Virus record (IMG/VR): IMGVR_UViG_3300020141_000156
Coordinates: 1-20,534 of that record
Reading direction: 5' to 3' (one strand)
Source of the DNA: a virus
DNA: 20,534 bases
Shown in pieces: positions 1 through 7,639 of this stretch. How positions within the stretch are numbered: the first letter of the stretch is position 1; each line of letters begins with the position of its first letter. The translations under genes and the position numbers were made by a program. The notes beneath the pieces are model-generated. The model was not told the DNA's origin and ran no database searches. It worked only from the letters and a program-made list of their open reading frames with translations.

Positions 1-227
1 GATGAGGAGAGCTCGTAAGTAATTTCGTGAGAAGCAGAGACGGCGTATGAAGCGGTTAGTGCTGTTAAGGCGTGAGATGCAGTAACTGCAGTAGCTACGT
101 TGAGAATGCTGCCGGTTAGATTTGCGAAAGTAATTTTAAAAGTAGTGCCGTCCTGTACGATCGGTAGTACGGCTGATCCGCTTGCAAGAACTACTGCTGT
201 TAATTCGGATATTTTTTTTTGTGCCAT
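1..227 (-). CDS. Probable fibre/appendage structural protein, N-terminal part (runs off left edge)
   Basis: Only the first 75 codons are in the window; the gene continues past base 1. The ATG (227-225) overlaps the TAA of the upstream 87-codon gene by one base (TAATG), so translation is probably coupled. The product begins MAQKKISELTAVVLASGSA, then has a stretch like VLPIVQDGTTFKITFANL. In phage virion proteins such a start often leads a fibre or head/tail appendage. After residue 45 it becomes Ala/Ser/Thr-rich with a short degenerate repeat around TASHALTALTASYAVSASH. Such repeats are common in long beta-structured phage fibres, but this is recognition by style, not by a domain. No signal peptide or membrane segment is seen. 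The function is inferred and the C-terminal part is needed to settle it. Confidence 0.6.
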   Translation of the reverse strand, partial: MAQKKISELTAVVLASGSAVLPIVQDGTTFKITFANLTGSILNVATAVTASHALTALTASYAVSASHEITYELSS

Positions 228-490
228 TAGAATATGAGGTTGTCGTTATTTTCGGCAAGTAAGAACTCCCCACTCTCAGTTGTAATTCCAGGTACAGAGA
301 CAGTTGAGCCGACGGGCGTCGGGGTTTGAGGTCTAATGAAATTAGACGGCGGGAAGGGTGAATACCTTGTAATAGGTCTAGGTTGAAAGACGCTTGTGGT
401 AGAGCCTGCTGCTCTTATGGCAGGGGTTGTATCTCTAGCTGTAGAAGTACCTTTTCTAAGAAGGCGTTCAAGCAGCTTATCTTTCTCCAT
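227..490 (-). CDS. Small hypothetical protein, 87 aa
   Basis: I do not recognise this protein. It starts with a charged helix-like segment (MEKDKLLERLLRKG), followed by a Pro/Thr/Ser-rich, probably disordered stretch (residues 14-70) and a short acidic C-terminus. The low-complexity middle and lack of cysteines or hydrophobic segments suggest a flexible linker or minor virion protein rather than an enzyme, but that is a guess. It starts one base after the stop of the upstream 115-codon gene, and its stop overlaps the next start, so it sits in a tight co-transcribed string. The compact junctions on both sides are the main support for its being a real gene. Confidence 0.6.
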   Translation of the reverse strand: MEKDKLLERLLRKGTSTARDTTPAIRAAGSTTSVFQPRPITRYSPFPPSNFIRPQTPTPVGSTVSVPGITTESGEFLLAENNDNLIF

Positions 491-491
491 A

Positions 492-839
492 TTAGTCTAG
501 TGATCCTCCTAGGTCTCCTCTAACGTCTGCTGCTGTTAAACCTTTTGGTTCCATTCCTGGTTTGAAATTAATCTTGAATACTGCTGCTTTTGGGCCGGCC
601 TGTGTTGTTCCTGCTTCAATGCTTTCGATTCGATCTCCGTATCTTTCAACCGCTATATCGTAATCTCTTAAGAAGTGCCTAAATAGGATTCCGTCGATAG
701 CAGAGACATCTGGTGCTCCCGTGCCGTCGTCCAGACCGGCGTATAGTCCGATCTCTTTAGCTAGCTTTACAAGCTCCTTGGAGACGGCGCCTCTGTCTTG
801 CTTAATTTCTCTTTCGAGAATAATATCGCTTAATTTCAT
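492..839 (-). CDS. Small hypothetical protein, 115 aa
   Basis: Unrecognised soluble protein beginning MKLSDIILEREI. The reading frame stays open two codons further upstream to a TTG at 845, but the ATG at 839-837 is the more likely start and leaves a leader containing a TATTTATA box. Residues 1-35 look helical and charged; the middle is Gly/Asp-rich (LYAGLDDGTGAPD); the C-terminus is rich in Gly, Ala and Asp. There are no cysteines, signal peptide or transmembrane segments. It is the first gene after nrdA, separated by about 24 bases, and is followed one base later by the 87-codon gene. Its role could be virion-related (neighbouring the putative fibre) or regulatory; nothing in the sequence decides this. 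Confidence 0.65.
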   Translation of the reverse strand: MKLSDIILEREIKQDRGAVSKELVKLAKEIGLYAGLDDGTGAPDVSAIDGILFRHFLRDYDIAVERYGDRIESIEAGTTQAGPKAAVFKINFKPGMEPKGLTAADVRGDLGGSLD

Positions 840-853
840 ATGCAAAGATTTAA

Positions 854-861
854 TATAAATA
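854..861 (-). promoter_or_regulatory. TATTTATA box in gap after nrdA
   Basis: On the coding strand the sequence reads TATTTATA, two bases after the nrdA stop and 14 bases before the ATG at 839. The same octamer recurs in other gaps of this window (4152, 8983, 19225, 19802). It could be a phage promoter element or an AU-rich mRNA processing site; the sequence alone does not distinguish them. Confidence 0.35.
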
Positions 862-863
862 GT

Positions 864-2579
864 CTATCCGTCGCAAGATAAGCAATCCTCAGCAGTCCTT
901 GATCCTATATCTCCTCTAATGACTGAATCAGTTCGTAGGTAGTACAGAGTTTTAATGCCTAGCTTCCAGGCCGTCTGGTGTACCAGGTTGATAAACTTAG
1001 GGGAGTCGGTAGGATCAAATGATAGATTTAGTGACTGGGTTTGGTCGATATACTTCTGACGGACTGCAGCCTGTTCTACTAACGCTAGCTGGTTGATCTC
1101 AGTAAAGGTATAGAAAACCTCCTTGTCATAAGCCGGCATAATGTCTTCCGGCAGACCGGTTACCGAACCTCTATCCTTCATAATCTGGTCCCATACCTCT
1201 TCGGTGTTGTGACCTTTCTTTTCTAGATACTCCTCAAGCACGGGATTTTTTCTAATGAACGTTCCTTTGCCGGAGTTAAAAGTATAGATGTTAGCGGGGA
1301 TCGGTTCAATGCCGGCTGATACTCCTCCGGAGATAGTGCTGTTAGAGACAGTAGGAGCAATTGCAATAAGGTGAGTATTCCTCATCCCGGTACCCTTACA
1401 CCATTCCGGCTCTCCGTACTCTTGGGCTAGCTTCCGGGAAGCTGCTTCGGCTTGAGTTTTGATCTGAGCAAAGATAGTATTGGTCCATGCTGTAGAAGCG
1501 ATGGAGTTAAACGGCAAGCCCTTACCCTGTAGGAAAGAATGCCATCCTAGCACCCCTAACCCGATTGCACGGCCCTTCCTAGCCGAGCGGTTGGACCTAG
1601 CAAGAGAGTCCTTACCGTCACTCTTATATAAAAACTCCTCCATTACTCCGTCCAAGAAGTAAATCGAAGTCTCAATAAGATCGGTATCTTTCCATTCCTC
1701 GTACTTGGTTAAGTTAACTGAGCTTAAGCAGCAGATAAACGAATGCTCTTCGTCCGTATGCAAGGTGATCTCGGTACAGATATTGGTCATCGATACATCG
1801 AGGTTGTTCTTGATGTAGGCAGTTGGATTATCGTTGTTGACGTTGTCCTTAAACATGAGATAAGGTTCTCCCGTCTCTACTCTTGACTTGAGGATTTCAA
1901 CCCAGAGTTCGACTGCTTCTTGGTCCCGTCTTTCAAGCCTGCGCATAAACTCGTCATCGACAACCACGCACTGATGTAGGTTGAGACATTGACGGTTGGG
2001 ATCTCCTTTAGGTCTCCTAATTTGAAGGAATTCTTTGATATCTCCATGATTAATGTCCAGGTTAACTGAAGCGGCTCCTCTGCGAACGGCTCCTTGGTTT
2101 GTTGCAATAATAGTAGAGTCGTAGATCTTAGCCCACGGTACTACACCTTCAGAGTTTCCGTTACCGGTGATAGGGGTGCCTCTTTCTCTAACACGGGATA
2201 ATCCTACTCCTACACCCCCACCTAGAGACGAGAGACGCATTAGCTCTGCATTTGTCAGCCCTATGCCCCTAATGCTATCGGGTGTATCGATGCCAAAGCA
2301 TGAGATGGGCAAACCTCTTTCAGTGCCCGTATTCGAAAGCACGGGAGAAGCTAGATTCAACCAACCCTTCCACATATACTTGTAGAACTTAGGAGCAAGG
2401 TCCGGTCTTTTCAACCTTCCTGCTACAGCAGTAGAAACTCTTTGGTAAGCTTTCTTAGGAGTCTCACCCGGTAACAAGTACCCCTTCGAGATAGTTGCTA
2501 GAGACATCTCGTTCATCCATTCTGGAAAATCCTTCCCCACCTCCCAGGTACTGGGATCAACAAATATACTATTGTTCAT
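864..2579 (-). CDS. nrdA: Class I ribonucleoside-diphosphate reductase, alpha (large) subunit
   Basis: Catalytic subunit reducing ribonucleotides to deoxyribonucleotides, working with the NrdB encoded just upstream. All active-site elements of the family are visible: first redox Cys C94 in LPISCFGI; the N-x-C-x-E centre N266, C268 and E270 in TNICTEI; second redox Cys C283 in the CCLSSVNL stretch; the radical-relay tyrosine pair Y546-Y547 in LYYLRT; and a C-terminal CLSC pair (C566, C569) for re-reduction by thioredoxin or glutaredoxin. At 571 residues it is much shorter than E. coli or T4 NrdA (about 755-760). It begins almost directly with the catalytic barrel, so there is no N-terminal ATP-cone. 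It starts one base after the 172-codon gene behind an A-rich leader without a clear SD. Function is confident; allosteric behaviour is unknown. Confidence 0.95.
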   Translation of the reverse strand: MNNSIFVDPSTWEVGKDFPEWMNEMSLATISKGYLLPGETPKKAYQRVSTAVAGRLKRPDLAPKFYKYMWKGWLNLASPVLSNTGTERGLPISCFGIDTPDSIRGIGLTNAELMRLSSLGGGVGVGLSRVRERGTPITGNGNSEGVVPWAKIYDSTIIATNQGAVRRGAASVNLDINHGDIKEFLQIRRPKGDPNRQCLNLHQCVVVDDEFMRRLERRDQEAVELWVEILKSRVETGEPYLMFKDNVNNDNPTAYIKNNLDVSMTNICTEITLHTDEEHSFICCLSSVNLTKYEEWKDTDLIETSIYFLDGVMEEFLYKSDGKDSLARSNRSARKGRAIGLGVLGWHSFLQGKGLPFNSIASTAWTNTIFAQIKTQAEAASRKLAQEYGEPEWCKGTGMRNTHLIAIAPTVSNSTISGGVSAGIEPIPANIYTFNSGKGTFIRKNPVLEEYLEKKGHNTEEVWDQIMKDRGSVTGLPEDIMPAYDKEVFYTFTEINQLALVEQAAVRQKYIDQTQSLNLSFDPTDSPKFINLVHQTAWKLGIKTLYYLRTDSVIRGDIGSRTAEDCLSCDG

Positions 2580-2580
2580 T

Positions 2581-3099
2581 TTATTTTTTTATTAATATAA
2601 AACCTTCTCTGTAAGTATCAAACCCGTAATCCGGAATTCCCTCTAATCCTTTCTTAATAAAGGCTTTGTAAAGGTTTGACTTCTGAGAGATGTCTTTACT
2701 TCCTACATCTTTAGGACTGCCTTTTATATACAGTGCATCAACGTCGGTACTTGTTAGGAAATCTTTTATGGTAGCTACTACCGTTGAGTTGATAGTAAGT
2801 AGAGTCTTAACGTCAGTTTTAGCAGCTTGAGTTTCAGAATCTGATACGACGAACCCTACGTTGTAAACCTTTTTAAGGTTCCTATACTTTTGGGGTAAGT
2901 AGTACTGCCGATGCTCAGTTTCAGTAAATTCTTCAAAATCTACCGTCACTACTTCTGTAAAATCGTTGATGTCTACTAAGAATTTGTATTGATTAGCAGA
3001 AACTCTTTTCCAGTTTAACGGAGTAAGACTTGCGTCACCAATTTCTTTAAAAAGTACTTCCTTAATAAGAGGTACTAAAAGAGTACTAAAAGAAGCCAT
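2581..3099 (-). CDS. Hypothetical protein between nrdB and nrdA, 172 aa
   Basis: I do not recognise this protein. It lies between the two ribonucleotide reductase subunit genes, one base after the nrdB stop and one base before the nrdA start, so all three must be co-translated. The sequence looks like a soluble alpha/beta protein: an amphipathic N-terminal helix (SFSTLLVPLIKEVLFKE), a beta-rich segment with many Val, Thr and Phe (residues 35-60), and a Lys/Tyr-rich C-terminus ending in FILIKK. It has no cysteines, so it is not a glutaredoxin or thioredoxin, and it lacks the flavodoxin-like look of NrdI. Placement suggests either a reductase-associated factor or simply an inserted small phage gene; position alone does not prove a link. 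Confidence 0.7.
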   Translation of the reverse strand: MASFSTLLVPLIKEVLFKEIGDASLTPLNWKRVSANQYKFLVDINDFTEVVTVDFEEFTETEHRQYYLPQKYRNLKKVYNVGFVVSDSETQAAKTDVKTLLTINSTVVATIKDFLTSTDVDALYIKGSPKDVGSKDISQKSNLYKAFIKKGLEGIPDYGFDTYREGFILIKK

Positions 3100-3100
3100 C

Positions 3101-4084
3101 TTAGAAGATAGAAGCAGAGTCCCACTCCATATGACCTTTTGAGTAATTTGTTACTCTGCTGGCGAAGAAATCAGTGTGTTGCTTGCCGGCGATAACCATA
3201 TCAAACCACTTCATAGTCTTCAAAGCTCCTTTGTCAATCTCCGATGAAGGAATCAAAGGTTTAAGACCTAGGTCCCCCATCTTAGTATTTACACGGTGCT
3301 TGATAAAGTTCTTAAGCTCGTCCTTGCTTAGATTCTCTAGATCACCCATCTCAAAGATCTTATCAATAAACTTAAACTCTAGATCCAAGGCCATCGAAGC
3401 AGCTTTTTCAATTTCGCTAACAAGCTCCGGAGTCTTAAGCTCGGGATGCTCTTTCATTAGCTGACGGAATAACCAGCAGCCGGCTTCCGAATGAAGAGAT
3501 TCATCACGTACTGACCATTCAACAATCTGTCCAACACCCTTTAGTTTATTTCTCATCTTAAAAGATAGCAGTACGGCAAAAGAGCTGAATAGATTTACTC
3601 CTTCGGTAAACGCTGAGAAGATAGCTAGGGATCTTGCAACTTCGGTGTAATCGATAGCTCCGTTGTGACCATCCCGGACAGTCATCAGCGATTCGATCTT
3701 ATTCTTAGTAGCTTCATCCTCCATAAATTCAGCAAAGTTATCTAAACCTAACTCCTCGTTTAGCAGAGAGTAAGCCTCGGCATGGATAGTCTCGAATGAT
3801 CCGAACGTAGTTGCCATCATAATGATCTCGGGCTTGCGGAACCATTTAGTAACAAGTCCGGTCCAGTAATCGTTTACCACAGTCTCGGTCTGGGCGAAAC
3901 CTTTTAGGATTCCTCCTATTACATTCTTCTCGTGGTCCTTTAAGTTTGACTTCCAGTCAGTGATATCGTTGGCAATTGGTACTTCGGTGTGCAGCCAGTG
4001 GGCTTGTTGTTGCTTTAGCCAGTACTCATAGGCCTGGGGATATTCGAAGGGTTTGTAGACGATACGCTCTGTAAGGATGCTCAT
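3101..4084 (-). CDS. nrdB: Class I ribonucleoside-diphosphate reductase, beta (small, radical-generating) subunit
   Basis: Dimetal ferritin-like subunit that generates the radical for NrdA. With the start used here (MSILTERIVYKPF, 327 aa), the metal and radical residues are E67, E98, H101, Y105 (motif ETIHAEAY), E161, E195 and H198 (motif RDESLH). W30 and D194 match the radical-transfer pair and Y331 of the longer frame (Y314 here) is a candidate C-terminal relay tyrosine. The first ligand is Glu, where E. coli NrdB and Salmonella NrdF have Asp; the radical tyrosine is retained. The frame is open to an ATG at 4135, but those 17 extra codons would run through an intrinsic terminator (4114-4144), so the ATG at 4084 is preferred. 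The hydrophobic C-terminal end (SASIF) would dock to NrdA. Confidence 0.94.
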   Translation of the reverse strand: MSILTERIVYKPFEYPQAYEYWLKQQQAHWLHTEVPIANDITDWKSNLKDHEKNVIGGILKGFAQTETVVNDYWTGLVTKWFRKPEIIMMATTFGSFETIHAEAYSLLNEELGLDNFAEFMEDEATKNKIESLMTVRDGHNGAIDYTEVARSLAIFSAFTEGVNLFSSFAVLLSFKMRNKLKGVGQIVEWSVRDESLHSEAGCWLFRQLMKEHPELKTPELVSEIEKAASMALDLEFKFIDKIFEMGDLENLSKDELKNFIKHRVNTKMGDLGLKPLIPSSEIDKGALKTMKWFDMVIAGKQHTDFFASRVTNYSKGHMEWDSASIF

Positions 4085-4113
4085 ATCTTTATATATTTGA
4101 TAGATAGTTAGAT

Positions 4114-4144
4114 AAAAAAAGCCTTTGGGAATCATCCCTCAGGC
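4114..4144 (-). terminator. Intrinsic terminator between helicase gene and nrdB
   Basis: On the minus strand, arm GCCT-GA-GGGA pairs with TCCC-AA-AGGC around a 4-base loop: a 4-bp stem, a symmetric 2x2 internal loop and a second 4-bp stem. Seven T follow directly (4120-4114). This is a standard rho-independent design, placed 25 bases after the helicase stop. It would separate the replication operon from the ribonucleotide reductase operon or attenuate read-through. A second 5-bp hairpin (4143-4163) overlaps its base. Confidence 0.75.
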
Positions 4145-4151
4145 CGTGTGA

Positions 4152-4159
4152 TATAAATA
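4152..4159 (-). promoter_or_regulatory. TATTTATA box after helicase gene
   Basis: Coding-strand TATTTATA, nine bases after the helicase stop and just ahead of the terminator. It lies in the loop of a small hairpin (GCCGT / ACGGC arms, 4143-4163). As a promoter it would immediately feed into the terminator, so here an RNA-processing or structural role is at least as likely. Confidence 0.3.
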
Positions 4160-4168
4160 CGGCTAGAG

Positions 4169-5533
4169 CTAGATTCTAGACTGCAATTCGAAAAATTTAT
4201 TTGCTAAAAGTTTTCGATCTAGAGTATCAACACCTGCTACCGAGGTGGGTGCGGCAGTCGGCATTTCTTCCAGATGTATGTCTTCTGAGATGTCGATGTG
4301 TCCGTTATTGGTGTTGACTAAAGCACCGTAAGTCATACCGTCCATCCCGTAGCGGTTTTTCATGATATGGATCCGGCCGGTGCCGTTGACCTTATCTTCT
4401 TTTTTACGGGAGAGGGAGATAGCGATGTCAGCAACCATCATCTTATCGTAAGATCCGGCTGCCTTGTCTCCTTCGATGACGTCGTCTTTAGCACCCATTC
4501 TATTGACCTGGGACGGAGTAAGGATAGGAATCTTTAACTCTTTAGCTAGTCCTTTTACGGCAACGAAGACATCATCGATCTCATCCTTGCGTTCGGCGTA
4601 CTTCCGGGAAGGGGCTCGGAGGTAGTCCACGTAGTCGATTATCACTAGGTCAGGCTTGTGACCCATATCAGTACATTTCTGGAGATGGGACTTGATAGTG
4701 GTAACGGTAGCGGCTTTAGGGGCATACTCTTTTACTATAAGCTTTCCTTTCAGGTCATTAACAATCTTCTCTACTTCGGGTCTATGCTTATTGACTTCGT
4801 CGATGCTGTAGCCGGTGAAGTAGCAGTCAAATCGCTTGCCTACATAATCTTCTCCTAGCTCGAGGGTATAGTAGACGACGTTGAAGCCTTGCTGGACTGC
4901 ATGAGCACCGGCAGCAACCATCATCCAAGATTTACCACCACCCGGATTACCGAAGATGATGGCGAGGTCTCCAGGTCCCCACCCCCCTTGTATGGCCTGG
5001 TTGATGGTAGCCCAGGGGGTGGAGACAGTCGGTCGGTAGTCTTCTCGGTATCGGCTCTCGATATCCTTGAGGTATTCATGACCGATATTTTTATCCATAC
5101 CTGCTTTCAAAGCAGCCTCAATCATTCCTCGGATAGAGTCGTAGTCACCTGCATTCAGCAGGTCGGCGCTATCCATAAGTGCCTGCTTAAGCTTCTGATT
5201 TTTGCAGAAGGTATTAAATTCTTCCTGGACGTACTTTAGGTCCTCTTGAGAGGCTTGGTAAGAGTTTCGAAGCTCTTCCTTGATAGCAGTCTTAAGGACA
5301 TCGTTTTCAACTTTCTGAAGTTCGATCCTTAGAACATCCAGGGAGATGGTGGTGTGGTACTTATCAAAATATGATAAGGTATTCTTGATGATCCATTTAT
5401 GGGAATCAGCATCAAAGTATTCTTCGATAATAGTATCCCTAACATTAAGTAGGAATGTTTTATCAGTAAGTAGCGAACCCAGTACTTTAATCTGAAAACC
5501 TTTACCGTATTGACTGAGCTTTTGTAGTGTCAC
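4169..5533 (-). CDS. DnaB-type replicative DNA helicase (gp41-like)
   Basis: RecA-fold hexameric helicase expected to unwind DNA ahead of the phage replisome. Visible motifs: Walker A GNPGGGKS at 195-202; Walker B LVIIDYVDYL around 296-305 with D300; a polar H3/H4 region ILTPSQVNRMG (337-347); and a basic finger region KNRYG near 392-396. The N-terminal ~150 residues are helical, as in the DnaB/gp41 N-terminal domain. The length, 454 aa, fits DnaB and T4 gp41 (about 470). The start is a GTG (5533-5531) whose last bases overlap the TGA of the 5' nuclease gene (GTGA), implying translational coupling. No primase domain is fused and none is in the window. A KaiC/RadA-like reading is less likely given the full DnaB order of motifs. 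Confidence 0.93.
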   Translation of the reverse strand: MTLQKLSQYGKGFQIKVLGSLLTDKTFLLNVRDTIIEEYFDADSHKWIIKNTLSYFDKYHTTISLDVLRIELQKVENDVLKTAIKEELRNSYQASQEDLKYVQEEFNTFCKNQKLKQALMDSADLLNAGDYDSIRGMIEAALKAGMDKNIGHEYLKDIESRYREDYRPTVSTPWATINQAIQGGWGPGDLAIIFGNPGGGKSWMMVAAGAHAVQQGFNVVYYTLELGEDYVGKRFDCYFTGYSIDEVNKHRPEVEKIVNDLKGKLIVKEYAPKAATVTTIKSHLQKCTDMGHKPDLVIIDYVDYLRAPSRKYAERKDEIDDVFVAVKGLAKELKIPILTPSQVNRMGAKDDVIEGDKAAGSYDKMMVADIAISLSRKKEDKVNGTGRIHIMKNRYGMDGMTYGALVNTNNGHIDISEDIHLEEMPTAAPTSVAGVDTLDRKLLANKFFELQSRI

Positions 5534-6549
5534 TTTTTAACTGTTAAAATGTATCTGAAGGTTTCTAACCAACTTTCTGTGTTTTTCGTAATCCCGTGTT
5601 GGATGTTGTCTTGCTGGAGCATTAACATAAATGCTGTTGCATTTAACTGCTGGCAGGGCGATCCTAGGACATCTAATATAATACTAATCTGGGTGTCAGA
5701 CAACTGTGGCTTCATAAGATTCATCAGTCCGTAGTTTTGATCTACGACGTGCTTACGTTCTAGGATCTTTGCAAGAATCTTAGTCTTCTGCACACCCTCC
5801 TCACACACCTCGTAAACGTAGTCTAGGTCGGTGTTAGGGATAGTGGCGAGGTTCGGGAAATGTTTGAGGACACCCTTTATTCCTAGCCCCTTAACACCTT
5901 GTAGGTTATCGGAATTATCTCCTAGCAATGATTTTACAATCAAGTAATTGCTTGGGAGAACACCCTGCTCTTCTAGCACCTCCGCAGGTCCATAGTTTTT
6001 CTTCTTTATAGGAGAGTGAACCTGTACGTTATCGTTAACAACCTGCATGAAGTCCTTATCCGAAGACACGATCGTAACTTTACTATCGCTAAATTCCTTA
6101 GCTATAAAAGCAATCACGTCATCGGCCTCTACCTTATTGATTGCAAGCAGGTCTACCGGTAACATATGCAGGTATTCAACCAGCCTCTCGATCTGTGCGG
6201 ACATAGAAGCGTACTCCTGGTCCTTGTTGTCGTACATCTCCCAGTTAGTAATCCGGCTAAGATTCCGATTGGCCTTGTAGTCTGAGTTGACTATCTTCCG
6301 GGAGGCCGAAGAACCGGGTCCATCAAAGACAATTATAATCCTGGTAGGATCGAAAGTCCTGACTAGGAATCCTAAGCTCTTAAGGAACCCAACAAGACCC
6401 CCGACATGGGAGCCTTGCGGATTCATAAGATTGATCATCGTGAAATTCCTTATAAAGGTATTCATCGCGTCGATAACTAGGATGTTATCGTTGAGTCTTC
6501 TGGGTTCCGATACCTGGATCTTAGCCAGTATATCGTCGTACTTACCCAT
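5530..6549 (-). CDS. FEN/T4 RNase H-type 5'-3' exonuclease (flap endonuclease family)
   Basis: Structure-specific 5' nuclease expected to remove RNA primers and flaps during lagging-strand synthesis. All acidic metal-binding motifs of the family are present: D27 in VIDAMN, D76 in VFDG, E141-A-D143-D144 in EADDVIAF, D164 and D166 in SSDKDF, and D211 and D214 in GDNSDN. A helix-hairpin-helix-like segment, QGVKGLGIKG, follows (217-226), as does basic helical-arch region KANR near 92-95. The 339-residue length matches T4 RNase H (305) and PolA 5' nuclease domains. Because the phage polymerase in this window lacks a 5' nuclease domain, this free-standing enzyme likely supplies the activity. It overlaps its upstream (TAATG) and downstream (GTGA) neighbours. 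Confidence 0.93.
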   Translation of the reverse strand: MGKYDDILAKIQVSEPRRLNDNILVIDAMNTFIRNFTMINLMNPQGSHVGGLVGFLKSLGFLVRTFDPTRIIIVFDGPGSSASRKIVNSDYKANRNLSRITNWEMYDNKDQEYASMSAQIERLVEYLHMLPVDLLAINKVEADDVIAFIAKEFSDSKVTIVSSDKDFMQVVNDNVQVHSPIKKKNYGPAEVLEEQGVLPSNYLIVKSLLGDNSDNLQGVKGLGIKGVLKHFPNLATIPNTDLDYVYEVCEEGVQKTKILAKILERKHVVDQNYGLMNLMKPQLSDTQISIILDVLGSPCQQLNATAFMLMLQQDNIQHGITKNTESWLETFRYILTVKK

Positions 6550-7637
6550 TACACTTCCATGTTAAGGTCGAACTCTATTCCGATGTCTCGGATGTCCTCT
6601 TCCATACTACCTTCCTCCACCAGCACAAAGTCGGTTGAACCGAGGGTCGTGAGCCAGTAATCGGAATGTTGCTTTTTATAGTTATCGATTGCTTTCTTAT
6701 CGTCTTCCAGGAAGCCGTGAGTAGTCATGACGATCGCACCTCGGGTAGTAATACCGTTGATGTGGTTCTTGTCTACCTGGATCTTGGTACGCTTGGCAAA
6801 TTCTACCTGCTTGCCTCCTTTGATAGCCTTGATCTTGCTAGTACCGGAGTTAGTGATGTTACCAAAAGTAATTACCAGGGTAGCATCATACCACATCGCC
6901 ATACCGCCTTTGTTCTGAAGCTTGGGCTGTTCCATCGGCATGCCGGGTTTCATAGTCCAGACCTTGTTGATAGCAACTAGAGTGTTGGTGTAAGGCTGAC
7001 CTTCCTTCCTAGATAGGAGGATTTTCTGGTTAACGTTATTACCGAACTGGGTGCTCATAGCGCCGGCATTCCACTCGTTGTTGTTCTTGTTAGAACGGAC
7101 TGAAAGCTCACATGGTACCGAACCGATTGAATCCCATAGGAATAAAAGGTTGTGGGGTAGGTCGCCTTTCTTCTGCTCATCAATTAGATCGAGAATAAAC
7201 GTTGATACGTCTTCGATGGTATTGATATTGCCCCGGTCAACGTACAGGAAGAAACCTTCGAAGTCAGTGATCTCTCCGGTGTCTTTGTCAGCAACCTCTT
7301 GGAATTGCAGACCCATCTCCCGGGCATGCTCCCAGCTCCACTTCATCTCCGTAATAATGAATACCGGAAGTACTCCCATCTTCTGGGCTGCTACTGCAGC
7401 CTCTAGTAAGGCGGTAGTCTTTCCGGTATCACTATGACCTCGCAAAAGCGTGATGTGACCTTGAGGGATGCCAGGAATCGATGTGATGTCCTGGAAAGCT
7501 TTCGATAGAGGGATCCATTTCTGCTCTTTGAACTTAACGCTAGCAGATGCCAGTCCCTTGTTCTTCTTAAACTTCCCGAGATCGAAGTTATTCTTGATCG
7601 CTGCTTGAGCGACTTCAGAAATGCCTTTTTTAGCCAT
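6549..7637 (-). CDS. uvsX: UvsX/RecA-type recombinase
   Basis: ATP-dependent strand-exchange protein that would drive recombination-dependent replication and repair. Walker A is GHSDTGKT at 67-74; Walker B is LLFLWDS at 164-170; E97 in FIITEMKW lies where RecA family members carry the catalytic Glu; a segment NNEWNAGAMSTQFGNNVNQ (around 186-204) matches the DNA-binding loop region, and a KNKGG-like conserved stretch follows near 242. The C-terminus is acidic (EEDIRDIGIEFD), as is common in RecA/UvsX and thought to regulate DNA access. The length of 362 aa is close to T4 UvsX (about 390). It starts two bases after the ssDNA-binding protein stop (with a short AAGG just before ATG), matching the functional partnership of these proteins. 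Host RecA is a less likely reading given the operon. Confidence 0.92.
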   Translation of the reverse strand: MAKKGISEVAQAAIKNNFDLGKFKKNKGLASASVKFKEQKWIPLSKAFQDITSIPGIPQGHITLLRGHSDTGKTTALLEAAVAAQKMGVLPVFIITEMKWSWEHAREMGLQFQEVADKDTGEITDFEGFFLYVDRGNINTIEDVSTFILDLIDEQKKGDLPHNLLFLWDSIGSVPCELSVRSNKNNNEWNAGAMSTQFGNNVNQKILLSRKEGQPYTNTLVAINKVWTMKPGMPMEQPKLQNKGGMAMWYDATLVITFGNITNSGTSKIKAIKGGKQVEFAKRTKIQVDKNHINGITTRGAIVMTTHGFLEDDKKAIDNYKKQHSDYWLTTLGSTDFVLVEEGSMEEDIRDIGIEFDLNMEV

Positions 7638-7639
7638 CC

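Noticed and set aside
840-845. TTG start giving two extra residues to the 115-aa protein
   Set aside because: An ATG follows two codons later and keeps a normal leader; TTG starts are otherwise unsupported here.
4085-4135. N-terminal 17-codon extension of NrdB starting MIPKGFF
   Set aside because: These codons are the terminator hairpin and its T run; the hydrophobic FFYL residues come from the T tract. Conserved NrdB sequence begins at the internal Met.
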